Counted from the stretch's first letter, positions 52,415 to 61,643 are shown. The stretch is 64,000 bases of DNA from Dyadobacter sp. Leaf189 (GCF_001424405.1 NZ_LMPS01000008.1:330-64329); one strand, 5' to 3'. Numbers and translations are program-made. Notes: generated by a model not told the origin, from the letters alone.

Positions 52415-53197
52415 TCAATCCATTTCCGGGTCACTCTTCACGGTAGATTGCAGCATCCATTCATAAGTATTGTAAGGCTCCGGCATACCCATACTATCCA
52501 ATTGCAGGTACATCAAATGCACGTGCGTAGGCGATCTTTGTTTGTATGCATTGTAGCCGCTCCTGCCCATTTCGGCTATTTTGTCGCCTGCCTTCACGCT
52601 TTGTCCGGGCTGTACTTCGACGATATTATTGTGGGCATAATAGAAGAGTCCGTCCAGGCAGGGATCATAGATCCAGACCCAGTTGCCGCCACGCAGCTCA
52701 CTATCGTACTTCCAGCCCGTTTCGGTGGCCAGCACAATGCCCGAGGTAAATGAAAGTATATCAATGGGTTTCCAGGTGCGGTCATCGAGATTATCCTGGT
52801 CCTTGTCGCGCACGAACAAATCGTGTGCGGGGTGACTGCCTGCGACTTCGCGGTCGAAAAGATCAAATCCATTTGGCCGGTAGCCTCTTCCTCTTGAACC
52901 AATGGACTCACGTGGGGAATATCCTTTGACAGGATAAACGAAATATGCGGAATCTATCCCCCGGCAGGTATCCGGCTTCACAGCCTTTCTGATATTGACC
53001 ATTACTTCGGAAAATGCTTTTCTTGCCGAATCAGGTGAAATGGCGCCGTCCCTGATATCGAGCTGGATCTGGTTAAATGCTGCGCAATACGCTGCCAGGT
53101 CTTCGGAAGACTCACTTTTTTTGATAAAAGCTGAAACACTGATGATCAACAGCAAGCCCGCTGCTCTTTTTATTGTCATCAAAAATAATTTTGTCAT
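52415..53197 (-). CDS. M23-family metallopeptidase-like exported protein
   Basis: The start is taken at ATG 53197 (MTKLFLMTIKRAAGLLLIIS), giving 260 residues; ATG 53179 is equally possible. An N-terminal hydrophobic signal is followed by helices (YCAAFNQIQLDIRDGAISPD) and the M23/LytM domain with HPAHDLFVRD (zinc His and Asp), IDILSFTSGIVLATETGW and HVHLMYLQLD, the second metal motif. The family cleaves peptidoglycan cross-bridges, so cell-wall remodelling is likely. All the zinc residues appear to be present. It is upstream of the PLP gene on the minus strand with a 67-base gap. Confidence 0.83.
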   Translation of the reverse strand: MTKLFLMTIKRAAGLLLIISVSAFIKKSESSEDLAAYCAAFNQIQLDIRDGAISPDSARKAFSEVMVNIRKAVKPDTCRGIDSAYFVYPVKGYSPRESIGSRGRGYRPNGFDLFDREVAGSHPAHDLFVRDKDQDNLDDRTWKPIDILSFTSGIVLATETGWKYDSELRGGNWVWIYDPCLDGLFYYAHNNIVEVQPGQSVKAGDKIAEMGRSGYNAYKQRSPTHVHLMYLQLDSMGMPEPYNTYEWMLQSTVKSDPEMD

Positions 53198-53332
53198 GAA
53201 TTCTTTCCCCGCTGCCTGTGCCAACTGGGTAGTTGCCTGTTTTTACAAATTATATCTTACAAATGTATTTCTATTTACATTAAAAAGGATTTATGCTTTT
53301 CTTTAAACCCGGAACACTAAAACTGAAATCAA

Positions 53333-54304
53333 ATGCAATACCGTCGTTTTGGACGCACGAACTGGCAGGTGAGTGAGATAGGTTACGGCATGTGGGGCCT
53401 CGCAGGCTGGACCGGCTCTGACCGCAAGGAAACTGATGATTCCCTTGAACTGGCAGTAGAATCGGGCGTTAACTTTTTTGATACCGCCTGGGGCTACGGC
53501 GAAGGTTTGAGCGAGCGGATATTAGGTGAGCTTATCAAAAGGAATGCAGGTCGCAAGCTGTATGCTGCCACCAAAATTCCGCCTAAAAACCGCCAGTGGC
53601 CTTCCCGGCCTGAGTTCAGGCTAGCCGACGTTTTTCCCGCCGACTACATTATTGAATATACCGAAAAAAGCCTGCAAAACCTCGGTACCGAGCAGATTGA
53701 CCTGCTGCAATTCCACGTCTGGGAAGATGCCTGGGCGCAGGAAGATGAATGGAAAGAAGCAGTTCAAAAGCTTACGCAGCAAGGGAAAGTGGCAAACTGG
53801 GGAATCAGTATCAACCGCTGGGAGCCGGATAATGCATTGGAAACCTTGAAAACCGGCCTGATCGACGCAGTGCAGGTAATCTACAATATCTTTGACCAGG
53901 CACCGGAAGACAATCTTTTCCCGCTTTGTCGCGAGCTGGATATTGCCGTGATCGCGCGGGTTCCTTTTGATGAGGGTACATTGACAGGCACTTTGACAAA
54001 AGATACTGTATTCCCGGCCGACGATTGGCGCGCTACCTACTTTGTGCCCGAAAATCTCCATTCAAGTGTTGAACACGCAGAAGCTTTGAAAGCGGATATA
54101 CCGGAAGGAATGAGCATGCCTGAGCTTGCATTGCGATTTATCCTCAACAACCCGGACGTACATACGACGATCCCGGGAATGCGGAAGCTGCCGCACGTGC
54201 GCTCTAATGTAGCTGTGAGTGACGGAAACCTGCTTTCACCAGAGGTAGCCCAAAAAATGAAGATTCATCGCTGGGACCGGAAGCCAACAGAGTGGTCTCA
54301 ATAG
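53333..54304 (+). CDS. Aldo/keto reductase
   Basis: A 323-residue TIM-barrel oxidoreductase starting MQYRRFGRTNWQVSEIGYGM. The catalytic tetrad is D50 and Y55 (FFDTAWGYGEGLSE), K81 (YAATKIPPKN) and the His in LLQFHVWED. The C-terminal segment LALRFILNNPDVHTTIPGMR binds NADP. The family reduces aldehydes and ketones; this protein is of the YajO/YghZ-type size, and the natural substrate is unknown. The gene stands alone, divergent from the M23 gene, and ends in a strong terminator shared with DoxX. Confidence 0.92.
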   Translation: MQYRRFGRTNWQVSEIGYGMWGLAGWTGSDRKETDDSLELAVESGVNFFDTAWGYGEGLSERILGELIKRNAGRKLYAATKIPPKNRQWPSRPEFRLADVFPADYIIEYTEKSLQNLGTEQIDLLQFHVWEDAWAQEDEWKEAVQKLTQQGKVANWGISINRWEPDNALETLKTGLIDAVQVIYNIFDQAPEDNLFPLCRELDIAVIARVPFDEGTLTGTLTKDTVFPADDWRATYFVPENLHSSVEHAEALKADIPEGMSMPELALRFILNNPDVHTTIPGMRKLPHVRSNVAVSDGNLLSPEVAQKMKIHRWDRKPTEWSQ

Positions 54305-54350
54305 CACATAAAAAAACCGACCCGGATATCAGGGCGGTTTTTTTTATGTG
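54305..54350. terminator. Strong bidirectional terminator
   Basis: CACATAAAAAAACCGACCCG (54305-54324) pairs with CAGGGCGGTTTTTTTTATGTG (54330-54350), with two imperfections and a short loop. A and T tracts on both sides serve both the aldo/keto reductase and the convergent DoxX gene, whose stop lies 13 bases to its right. Confidence 0.88.
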
Positions 54351-54362
54351 CATTCAAATGGA

Positions 54363-54773
54363 TTAACGATACAATTTGCTGTCAATCGAATATTTGCCCG
54401 GACCTGTGAAGAACAGGGTAAGGTAAGTGATCAAAAAGGAGACTGCGTGTTCTTTCTTGTCGAAAGGATCGGCACCGTGGACGATGAAAACAACTACTAT
54501 CATCGTAAAAATGAGCGGGACCAATGCAGCTCTTGTAAACAGCCCCAGAATAACTAGAATGGAACATACGAATTCCGCAAAAATGGTCAGGATGTAAGAC
54601 AGCTCCTCTCCTATCCCGATCGGGTCGGCAAAAGAATGATCTCCGCCCAGAAAACCCGAAAGTTTGGCATAACCGTGCGTCAACATCAAACAGGAGATAC
54701 CCACGCGCAGGATCAATACTCCGAAATCCGCAGATGCGGGCAGCTTAATGGGTTTCAAAAATTTTTTCAGCAT
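54363..54773 (-). CDS. DoxX-family membrane protein
   Basis: A 136-residue protein with four transmembrane helices (ADFGVLILRVGISCLMLTHG, ELSYILTIFAEFVCSILVIL, ALVPLIFTMIVVVFIVHGAD, LLFDHLPYP-like in another frame is a shadow). DoxX/SURF4-type proteins are small membrane subunits of quinone- or thiol-linked oxidation systems; many have unknown roles. GYAKL and the HGADPFDKKEHAVSFLITYL segment are typical. The gene begins 25 bases from a perfect 9-bp hairpin (54798-54823) in its 5' leader. Confidence 0.85.
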   Translation of the reverse strand: MLKKFLKPIKLPASADFGVLILRVGISCLMLTHGYAKLSGFLGGDHSFADPIGIGEELSYILTIFAEFVCSILVILGLFTRAALVPLIFTMIVVVFIVHGADPFDKKEHAVSFLITYLTLFFTGPGKYSIDSKLYR

Positions 54774-54797
54774 AAGTAATTTTTTGAGTGAATGACG

Positions 54798-54823
54798 GAC
54801 AGCCGCTATCCTTTGCGGCTGTC
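54798..54823. promoter_or_regulatory. Perfect hairpin in the DoxX leader
   Basis: GACAGCCGC (54798-54806) and GCGGCTGTC (54815-54823) pair perfectly around an 8-base loop, 25 bases upstream of the DoxX start (minus strand). On the plus strand a T-rich stretch (AATATCTTTTT) follows, so it could be a terminator for a plus-strand transcript, but nothing is known to enter here. A leader regulatory stem is the alternative. Confidence 0.5.
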
Positions 54824-54981
54824 AATATCTTTTTGGAACCAAATAACGGAATAAAGGCACTACTTAGTTTCTAAAAAAATTTCGTGAAGCCTGGTTAGCA
54901 AATTTTTATATGCCAAGTAATAATTTTAGATTTACCTAAATTTAAGATCAGGGATAGTTAAATAAATATTTTGAATACTTT

Positions 54982-57243
54982 ATGAAGCTACGCATACTAT
55001 TGATTTTCATTGTACTTAGTGTATCGGCCCGGGCGCAGAATACATTGAGCGGAAACATTTCACTCGAAAACGGGCAGGAAACCGCCTTTGGTGCTTCGGT
55101 TTACATTGACCAGCTAAAAACGGGTACTACTGCCGATACACTCGGAAATTTTCGCATTCCCAACATTCCTTCCGGCGTATATTCCATTCGGGTAAGCTAC
55201 ATTTCAATGTCGACGGTCGTTGAGAAGAATGTCCGGATCGAGCGTGACCTGGTGAAGAACTTTGTGCTGAAATCCGGTGCAAATTCGCTCGATGAAGTTG
55301 TAATAAGCGGCACGATGAAGGAAGTTTCCAAACTGGATAGTCCGGTACCAGTGGATATTATTACGGCCAAATTCATTTACAAAAACCCGGTACCAAGCAT
55401 TTTTGAGGGACTTAGCTATGTAAACGGCGTACGTCCGCAACTGAACTGCAACGTGTGCAACACCGGCGATATCCACATGAACGGGCTCGAAGGTCCATAC
55501 ACAATGGTACTGATCGACGGTATGCCCATGGTAAGCGGACTTTCTACGGTATACGGCCTGTCCGGTATCCCCAACAGCCTGATTGACAGGGTTGAGATTG
55601 TAAAGGGTCCGGCGTCAACACTTTACGGTTCGGAAGCAGTAGGCGGGCTGATCAATATCATCACGAAAAATCCTTCGAAAGCGCCTGTATTTTCGGCAGA
55701 TGCATTCAGTACCAGCTGGCTGGATTACAATCTGGACCTCGGTGTAAAACTTTCCCCCGCTCAGAATGTGAATGCGATTTTGGGGCTCAATTATTTCAAT
55801 TATCAAAATCCGCTGGACAATAATGGCGATGGATTTACTGATCTTACCCTGCAAAACAGGATTTCGGTTTTTAACAAATGGTCTTTTAACCTCAAAAACA
55901 ACAAACAAGCCAATGTTGCCGCGCGGTACTACTATGAAGACCGCTGGGGTGGACAGATGAACTGGAACAAGTCCTACCGCGGCGGCGACGAGGTATATGG
56001 CGAAAGCATTTATACTTCCCGGTTTGAGTTACTTGGCAATTATCAGCTTCCGACACAGGAGAAAATCACACTTCAATATTCATTCAGCTCGCATCACCAG
56101 AACTCGGTTTACGGGAATGTACCTTTTCTTGCCGATCAGAAAATCGCATTTGCGCAGCTGCTTTGGGATAAGGAAATCGGCAAGCATAATTTGTTGATCG
56201 GCTCTCCTTTCCGATACACTTTTTATAATGATAACACCACTGCAACCAGGTACCTGGATGGTCAGGACCACGCTGACAAGATTTACCTGCCGGGTTTCTT
56301 TATCCAGGATGAAATCAAAGCGGGCGCCCATGCATTGCTGCTGGGAGCGCGGTATGATTATAATAGTCGCCACGGAAGCATTTTCACACCGCGCGCAGCT
56401 TACAAATTCAAGTTTAACCAGACGGACGTGGTCCGGCTCAATGTGGGCCGGGGCTTCCGGATTGTCAATTTATTTACCGAAGATCATGCTGCATTGACTG
56501 GCTCGCGGCAGGTGATTGTTAAAGAGGCACTGAATCCGGAGCAGAGTTGGAATGCCAATCTTAACCTCGTTAAAAAGATCGTGACGGGAAATTCATTTGT
56601 CGGACTTGACGCGTCGCTGTTTTACACGCATTTCACCAACCGCATTTTACCCGACTACGATACCGATCCGAACCAGATTATTTACGACAATCTGGACGGG
56701 TATGCCGTGTCAAAAGGTATCAGCCTGAACCTGGACTTCAACTTTTCGTTCCCGCTGAAAATAATCGCGGGTGGGACTTTAATGGACAATTACCAGGTTG
56801 AAAACGGATCAAAATTCCGTCCCGTTTTAACAGAAAAATTTACGGCTGTGTGGTCGGTCAGTTACGAGATCCAGAAGGCGGGAATTTCGTTCGACTATAC
56901 CGGAAACATGTATGGACCAATGCGTTTGCCTGTATTAAGCGAGATGGACCCGCGGGCGCGGAGATCGCCGGTGTGGTCTCTGCAAAATATCCAGGCCACC
57001 AAGAAGTTTGACAATGGCATAGAAATTTACGGAGGTGTCAAAAATCTGCTAAACTTCACGCCACCTGCGAATTCCATTGCCCGATCCAATGATCCATTTG
57101 ACAAGAAAGTACAGTTTAACGACCGGGGCCAAGTGATTGCCACACCTGAAAATCCGTATGGACTTACCTTTGATCCCTCTTACGTTTACGCTCCGAATCA
57201 GGGGCGCAGGGTCTTCCTTGGAATGCGTTATACATTGCATTGA
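54982..57243 (+). CDS. TonB-dependent receptor with CxxC in the plug
   Basis: A 753-residue receptor: signal peptide MKLRILLIFIVLSVSARAQN, carboxypeptidase-like domain (GNISLENGQETAFGASVYID) and plug (LSYVNGVRPQLNCNVCNTGD IHMNGLEGPYTMVLIDGMPM; GPASTLYGSEAVGGLINIIT). The barrel ends RRVFLGMRYTLH. Cys156 and Cys159 in NCNVCN lie at the tip of the plug, an unusual place that would bind a metal or thiol compound. This form is seen in a subset of Bacteroidota receptors often annotated as siderophore or heme receptors. The gene has no downstream partner; the next gene, 149 bases on, has its own promoter. Confidence 0.9.
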   Translation: MKLRILLIFIVLSVSARAQNTLSGNISLENGQETAFGASVYIDQLKTGTTADTLGNFRIPNIPSGVYSIRVSYISMSTVVEKNVRIERDLVKNFVLKSGANSLDEVVISGTMKEVSKLDSPVPVDIITAKFIYKNPVPSIFEGLSYVNGVRPQLNCNVCNTGDIHMNGLEGPYTMVLIDGMPMVSGLSTVYGLSGIPNSLIDRVEIVKGPASTLYGSEAVGGLINIITKNPSKAPVFSADAFSTSWLDYNLDLGVKLSPAQNVNAILGLNYFNYQNPLDNNGDGFTDLTLQNRISVFNKWSFNLKNNKQANVAARYYYEDRWGGQMNWNKSYRGGDEVYGESIYTSRFELLGNYQLPTQEKITLQYSFSSHHQNSVYGNVPFLADQKIAFAQLLWDKEIGKHNLLIGSPFRYTFYNDNTTATRYLDGQDHADKIYLPGFFIQDEIKAGAHALLLGARYDYNSRHGSIFTPRAAYKFKFNQTDVVRLNVGRGFRIVNLFTEDHAALTGSRQVIVKEALNPEQSWNANLNLVKKIVTGNSFVGLDASLFYTHFTNRILPDYDTDPNQIIYDNLDGYAVSKGISLNLDFNFSFPLKIIAGGTLMDNYQVENGSKFRPVLTEKFTAVWSVSYEIQKAGISFDYTGNMYGPMRLPVLSEMDPRARRSPVWSLQNIQATKKFDNGIEIYGGVKNLLNFTPPANSIARSNDPFDKKVQFNDRGQVIATPENPYGLTFDPSYVYAPNQGRRVFLGMRYTLH

Positions 57244-57332
57244 AACACCTGAATGGTCGCGTCAGGAAATGGAAAGAAGTGGCATGTTTATGATTTTTCA
57301 AAGAGTAAAAACATATACAGTATTGATATTCA

Positions 57333-57363
57333 TTGATTTGAATATAGATTGATTGTATATTTG
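57333..57363 (+). promoter_or_regulatory. Bacteroidota-type promoter for the CBM48-like gene
   Basis: TTG at 57333-57335 is separated by 20 bases from TATATTTG (57356-57363), a perfect match to TAnnTTTG, the -7 element of Bacteroidota housekeeping promoters. The start codon of the next gene is 30 bases downstream. The spacer contains TTTG again, so the exact -33 element is uncertain. Confidence 0.72.
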
Positions 57364-57392
57364 TCTCATTAATTATTTAACACTACTTAATT

Positions 57393-57704
57393 ATGGCATT
57401 AACGAAACAGTTTGTAAAGAGTAAATCTGTTTACAAAGTAACATTTACAGTTCCTGCTGAGGCTGCTGCCGAAGCGAAAAAAGTTGCCCTTGTTGGAGAG
57501 TTTAATGAGTGGAATCCAGAGGCACTTGTACTTAAAAAGCAAAAAGACGGATCATTCAAAACGAGCCTTGAACTAGGTGCAGGCGAACATCAGTTCCGCT
57601 ATATTCTTGATGACGAGAAGTGGGAAAATGACTGGGAAGCAGATAAATACGTCCCAGCTGGTGTAGACGAAGCGTCGGAGAATTCAGTAGTTGTTTGCAG
57701 CTAA
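57393..57704 (+). CDS. Stand-alone isoamylase early-set/CBM48-like protein
   Basis: A 103-residue protein that is essentially one glycogen-binding fold: KVALVGEFNEWNPEALVLKK (the typical GxFNxW strand), then LELGAGEHQFRYILDDEKWE NDWEADKY. This matches the AMPK beta/isoamylase N domain. Here it has no catalytic partner in the chain. Bacteroidota genomes often carry such single-domain proteins, for which a role as a small alpha-glucan-binding or regulatory protein is assumed. The gene has its own good promoter and a terminator directly after it. Confidence 0.88.
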   Translation: MALTKQFVKSKSVYKVTFTVPAEAAAEAKKVALVGEFNEWNPEALVLKKQKDGSFKTSLELGAGEHQFRYILDDEKWENDWEADKYVPAGVDEASENSVVVCS

Positions 57705-57727
57705 TTTGGCTGTCGGCTGTCGCCAAT

Positions 57728-57771
57728 AAAAAGGAACCCGGAAGTAGTAGATCACTTCCAGGTTCCTTTTT
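57728..57771 (+). terminator. Intrinsic terminator of the CBM48-like gene
   Basis: AAAAAGGAACCCGGAAGT (57728-57745) pairs with ACTTCCAGGTTCCTTTTT (57754-57771) with one mismatch and an 8-base loop, followed by ATG. A classic terminator, symmetrical enough to act in both directions. It lies 24 bases after the stop. Confidence 0.9.
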
Positions 57772-57784
57772 ATGTCATTTACCT

Positions 57785-57861
57785 TTGTCACCCTGAGCGC
57801 AGTCGAAGGGCACGTGCGAGAACTTCCCGCACATGCCCTTCGACTGCGCTCAGGGTGACAA
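57785..57861. repeat. Inverted repeat of the dispersed TGAGCGCAGTCGAAGGG element
   Basis: The 34-base arms (57785-57818 and 57828-57861) pair with one mismatch around a 9-base loop. Each arm contains the same TGTCACCCTGAGCGCAGTCG element that occurs in tandem at 36938-37032. It lies in non-coding DNA directly after a terminator, as REP-like elements do. Confidence 0.9.
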
Positions 57862-57916
57862 ATTATTTAAGCCTGTACCAGCAGCTAACAGCTCTCAGCC
57901 GACCACCGAAATCCCC

Positions 57917-58843
57917 CTAAACCACAAACGCATCACTCTCCACATACGCCTTAATCAGTGCGTCTTCGCCTTCTGCGCCGGCTTTGGAGTTACCGTGTTC
58001 CATTCCCATGATGAAAGATTTATTTTCCTTCTTGCTGCGGTCGTAGATGTATTTGAAAATGTTTTTGTAGTTGATCTCGCCCGTAGTCGGCTCTTTTCTG
58101 CCTGGCTCATCGCCGATCTGGAAATAATCGATCTCACTCCAAGTTTTATCGATGTTGTAAATCAGGCGGCCTTCGTTTTTCTGCATGTGGTAGATATCGT
58201 AAAGTATCTTGCAGGATTTACTGTTAACACCGCGGCAGATCTCGTAAGTCTGCTCTGAAGTACGAAGGAACAGGTTCGGGCTATCGCTAAGTGGTTCCAA
58301 AACCATTACCAGACCGTGCGGTTCGAGTATCTCCGCGCCACGGCGCAATGCATCTATCACATTTCCTGTTTGCACCCCGATCGGCAGGTTTCTTTCGAAA
58401 TCGCCAGGTACTACGGTCATCCATTTTGCGTTCACACGTTTGGCAACTTCGACCGCTTTTTTGCATCCGTTCAGGAAAATATCGATATACTCCTGCTTTC
58501 CTGCTGCCAGCGTGTTAGCTCCATTACCGCCTTTGTCAACCACAAAAACGCCCATTTGCATACCGAGGCGCGTCATTTCCTTCGCGATTTTCTCTTGCTC
58601 CTGCACTGGTCTGCCCATCATACCATTATCTTCCAGCGCCATAAATCCATTATCAGCCATGAATTTCAGCTGATCAATCACATCTTTTCCAGCTTTGTTC
58701 TGGAACATTCCAAAATGCGGTGCGTATTTAAGTTTGAACTGGTTTTTGGCAGTGGGAGCAGTTTGACCGGCAAATGCAGTTTCAGCTGCAACTGCGGCTC
58801 CCGCGAGACCTAATGTAGATTTTACAAAATTTCTACGAAGCAT
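57917..58843 (-). CDS. Exported hydroxypyruvate-isomerase-like TIM-barrel protein
   Basis: A 308-residue protein with a Tat-type signal (RRNFVKSTLGLAGAAVAAET). The TIM-barrel segments KLKYAPHFGMFQNKAGKDVI, MTVVPGDFERNLPIGVQTGN, EPHGLVMVLEPLSDSPNLFL and LYDIYHMQKNEGRLIYNIDK contain the metal-coordinating Glu, Asp, His and Glu of the hydroxypyruvate isomerase/AP-endonuclease-2-type sugar isomerase family. The export signal means that it acts in the periplasm, which is common in Bacteroidota for this family with unknown substrates. It is next to the PVC-type genes, so a shared sugar-oxidation path is possible. Confidence 0.85.
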   Translation of the reverse strand: MLRRNFVKSTLGLAGAAVAAETAFAGQTAPTAKNQFKLKYAPHFGMFQNKAGKDVIDQLKFMADNGFMALEDNGMMGRPVQEQEKIAKEMTRLGMQMGVFVVDKGGNGANTLAAGKQEYIDIFLNGCKKAVEVAKRVNAKWMTVVPGDFERNLPIGVQTGNVIDALRRGAEILEPHGLVMVLEPLSDSPNLFLRTSEQTYEICRGVNSKSCKILYDIYHMQKNEGRLIYNIDKTWSEIDYFQIGDEPGRKEPTTGEINYKNIFKYIYDRSKKENKSFIMGMEHGNSKAGAEGEDALIKAYVESDAFVV

Positions 58844-58934
58844 ATTTTTCGTTAGTTATGTTTAGGATGTAAAGAAATTGCAAAAGACAATTTACCTCAA
58901 AACTGCCTCTATTATTTTAAAAAGCGTTTTTAGA

Positions 58935-61643
58935 CTAAGATCTGCGACGTCGACGGCGCTCTTTCCTTGAAGCTGGCTTGGCAGGTGCTACCTCAGCCTC
59001 TTCTACTTTCGGCTTAGGGAAATAGGGAGCAAGCTGTGCCTTTATTTCTTCCCTGAATGCATTTCGTACGCCATCCAAAGCAGCTTCTTTTACACCTCCG
59101 GCGAGCCTGTCTTCGTTCAGCAGCTTGACAACCGCCTCTTCACCCGGCCAGCTCGCACCCAGGAATTTGGCTGCATTCTCCCTCACCTGCGCCGATTCGT
59201 TCGTATTAACCGCCATAGAACGCAGCAGGTAAACGGATTCGCTGCTGCCTACCGTTTGGAAAGAAGCAAGTAGTGCGATCTTTTTGGCATCGTTCAAAGC
59301 GGCCAGCTTATCATTCACATAGCTGATACCCGCTTGTTCAAGCAGCAATGCACCGGCATCTCTTCCCAGCACGTCGTCTGATTTTTCGATAGCCATTTTC
59401 AGCAGTCTGTCATTTTCCGATTCAAGCGCATACCTCGTCATCAAATCAATGTAGTGCTCGGTACCATAAGTTTCGTCGAGCAGCTTGTTGAGCGCAGTCA
59501 ATCCTTGCTGGGAGTTGGTCACGAAAGATTTATCCAAATGCAGTAATGCAAGCTTGCTTACCTCAATGCGGTCGCTGGAAGGCACAGACAGTACATTAAG
59601 CAGCGCCTGCGACTTTTCATAACCCGCCCGGAAAAAGTCGAATGCACGGAAATACCTTAACCGGCTTTTAAAATCAACAGAAGTGTCCGCAGCCGCCTCG
59701 GTCAGGTACGGAATAGCCTGGCGCGTGCGGGCCAGCCAGACAATATCTTTTCCTGCATCGGTCGCAGTTGGTTTACCTTTTTGTCTTTCAAGCCAGGCCG
59801 GAAAAATTCGCTCCCATTGATCGAATGCACCAATACTTAAAGCTTCAACAGTCCACCGGTCATTTCCTTTATACTGTTTTGCCAGCTGCAACCATACATC
59901 CAAAGCTTCATATGTATGGTTATGGTTGATCGCGAGCGCGCATTCTCTTCTTACCTGGGGATCAGGATCGGAAGTAAGTCGCTTGATATACTCGGTTGGA
60001 TCACTGTTCCGCTGTCTTACTGCACGCAATGCGGTTATTCTGATATTCGGGTTCAAATGGCGGAACCCGATATCCAGACTTCTGTAATTAAAACCTTCGA
60101 TCCGGTTCAAGACCCACAATGCACGTGCGCGCAGCTTTGGATTTGCATTGTATTGATTAAATAATTCTTCCAGATAAGGCTCCGCAGCCCAGCCGTGCTT
60201 TACACAAGCGTTCCAGGCGAGGTACCGCATCGACAGGTTAGGACTTTGAAGCGCCTTCACTGCTTCTTCTGGTTTACTCAGATCAAAAACGGGTATTTTA
60301 TACGGTGTACCTTTTGGCGCTATCCTGAAAATCCGCCCGCGACTTTTGTCTTTCATTTTATTTGAACCGATAACGGGATCATACCAGTCAGAAATGATCA
60401 GTGAACCGTCAGGTGCAACACAAACGTCAGTCGGCCTGAACCATTTATCGCGGGTACCTTCCACGATCGGATCAATTCCTTTCGACTTATACCCTGCCCC
60501 GTCATTCTCTACCGGAAATGCACTTACATAACGCTGGCCGGCATCGGCGAGCAGGATCTGGTCCCAGTAGCGCCTTGGCAACAACTCTCCTTCGTAGATG
60601 GTCATACCCATCGGAAAGCCCGAACCCGTTTCCAGCAGATTGGGTATTACGCCCGGATCATTCTGGTGCCAGTGACGGCGCGGCACTTCGTCTTCAAGGT
60701 TCGTGCGGTTGAGCCGCCAGCTTGCGCCCGTCATTTCATCTATATATCCGAAGTTTCCGTTTTCCATTACGTATGAAACCCTGTCGCCACCGTTGCCAGG
60801 CTCTTCCTGGTCCGACTGCCACATAGTCCCGTAACTATCCACTGCTACTTCAAAACCGTTGCGGAAGTTCTCCGCCATGATCTCCACTTTGGTAAAATCC
60901 TGTTCACAGCGAAAAACCACCCCTTGTTTGAATTGACGAAAATCAATGGGTCTTTCATATTTGTCCAGCAGCGGCCTGTCCTGACCATCAACGAGCTGCC
61001 TGCCTGCATTTCCGAAATTGAAGTAAAATTTCCCATCCGGCCCGAAAACAAATGCGTGCACACCTGCGTCACTCTGGGTACCGCCGATCCCTTTGAACAA
61101 AACCTCTTTGGTATCTGCTTTATCGTCGCCGTTGGTATCTGTAAAAAGCCAGACGTACGGACTTTGCGAAACGATCGCCTTATTGCCCATTACCCAAATA
61201 CCAAGCGGCGCGTTGATCTCCGGTCCCTGGTAAAAAACTTTGGTAACATCGGCTTTCCCGTCACCGTCTTTGTCCTCCAAAATCATGATCCTGTCGCCCA
61301 TTCCGAGCTCAGACTTACCGTTGACTGCCGGCCGGTAATTGTAGGCTTCGCAAACCCATACCCTGCCCCGGTGATCCACATCGATATTGATCGGATTGAT
61401 AATGTTCGGTTCAGATGAAAAAAGGGATGCTTCGAGTCCGTCGGCCACTTTCAGGCCTGCCACTGCATTCCTGGAAAACCGCTTTTCCGGTTCAGAGAGC
61501 AATGCATAAGCGCTGTCGGGACTGATAACAGCCACAGAGTCAACAGCTGTTGAATCGGCAACTTGACAAAACCCGTAAGCAGGAAGGAGGAATGTAACTA
61601 CGGTAAAAAGGAATGCAGACTTAAAAGAATGGAATGGTTTCAA
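58935..61643 (-). CDS. PVC-type dehydrogenase-like protein lacking its cytochrome domain
   Basis: A 902-residue protein. The start is TTG 61643 because the signal peptide MKPFHSFKSAFLFTVVTFLL begins there and a TGA lies upstream. Residues about 65-430 are the six-bladed propeller of the PVC membrane-bound dehydrogenase domain (VDHRGRVWVCEAYNYRPAVN, DAGVHAFVFGPDGKFYFNFG, YVSAFPVENDGAGYKSKGID). Residues about 455-850 are HEAT-like repeats (NPKLRARALWVLNRIEGFNY; SSDRIEVSKLALLHLDKSF). Where the related protein at 62403 has a CxxCH cytochrome domain, this one ends in a basic tail (ASRKERRRRRRS). It is thus probably not an electron carrier, and redox partnership would be with the neighbour. Confidence 0.82.
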   Translation of the reverse strand: MKPFHSFKSAFLFTVVTFLLPAYGFCQVADSTAVDSVAVISPDSAYALLSEPEKRFSRNAVAGLKVADGLEASLFSSEPNIINPINIDVDHRGRVWVCEAYNYRPAVNGKSELGMGDRIMILEDKDGDGKADVTKVFYQGPEINAPLGIWVMGNKAIVSQSPYVWLFTDTNGDDKADTKEVLFKGIGGTQSDAGVHAFVFGPDGKFYFNFGNAGRQLVDGQDRPLLDKYERPIDFRQFKQGVVFRCEQDFTKVEIMAENFRNGFEVAVDSYGTMWQSDQEEPGNGGDRVSYVMENGNFGYIDEMTGASWRLNRTNLEDEVPRRHWHQNDPGVIPNLLETGSGFPMGMTIYEGELLPRRYWDQILLADAGQRYVSAFPVENDGAGYKSKGIDPIVEGTRDKWFRPTDVCVAPDGSLIISDWYDPVIGSNKMKDKSRGRIFRIAPKGTPYKIPVFDLSKPEEAVKALQSPNLSMRYLAWNACVKHGWAAEPYLEELFNQYNANPKLRARALWVLNRIEGFNYRSLDIGFRHLNPNIRITALRAVRQRNSDPTEYIKRLTSDPDPQVRRECALAINHNHTYEALDVWLQLAKQYKGNDRWTVEALSIGAFDQWERIFPAWLERQKGKPTATDAGKDIVWLARTRQAIPYLTEAAADTSVDFKSRLRYFRAFDFFRAGYEKSQALLNVLSVPSSDRIEVSKLALLHLDKSFVTNSQQGLTALNKLLDETYGTEHYIDLMTRYALESENDRLLKMAIEKSDDVLGRDAGALLLEQAGISYVNDKLAALNDAKKIALLASFQTVGSSESVYLLRSMAVNTNESAQVRENAAKFLGASWPGEEAVVKLLNEDRLAGGVKEAALDGVRNAFREEIKAQLAPYFPKPKVEEAEVAPAKPASRKERRRRRRS

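Noticed and set aside
57785..57861. Possible second terminator or small RNA
   Set aside because: The 34-base arms match the dispersed element and there is no T tract; a proper terminator already lies at 57728-57771.
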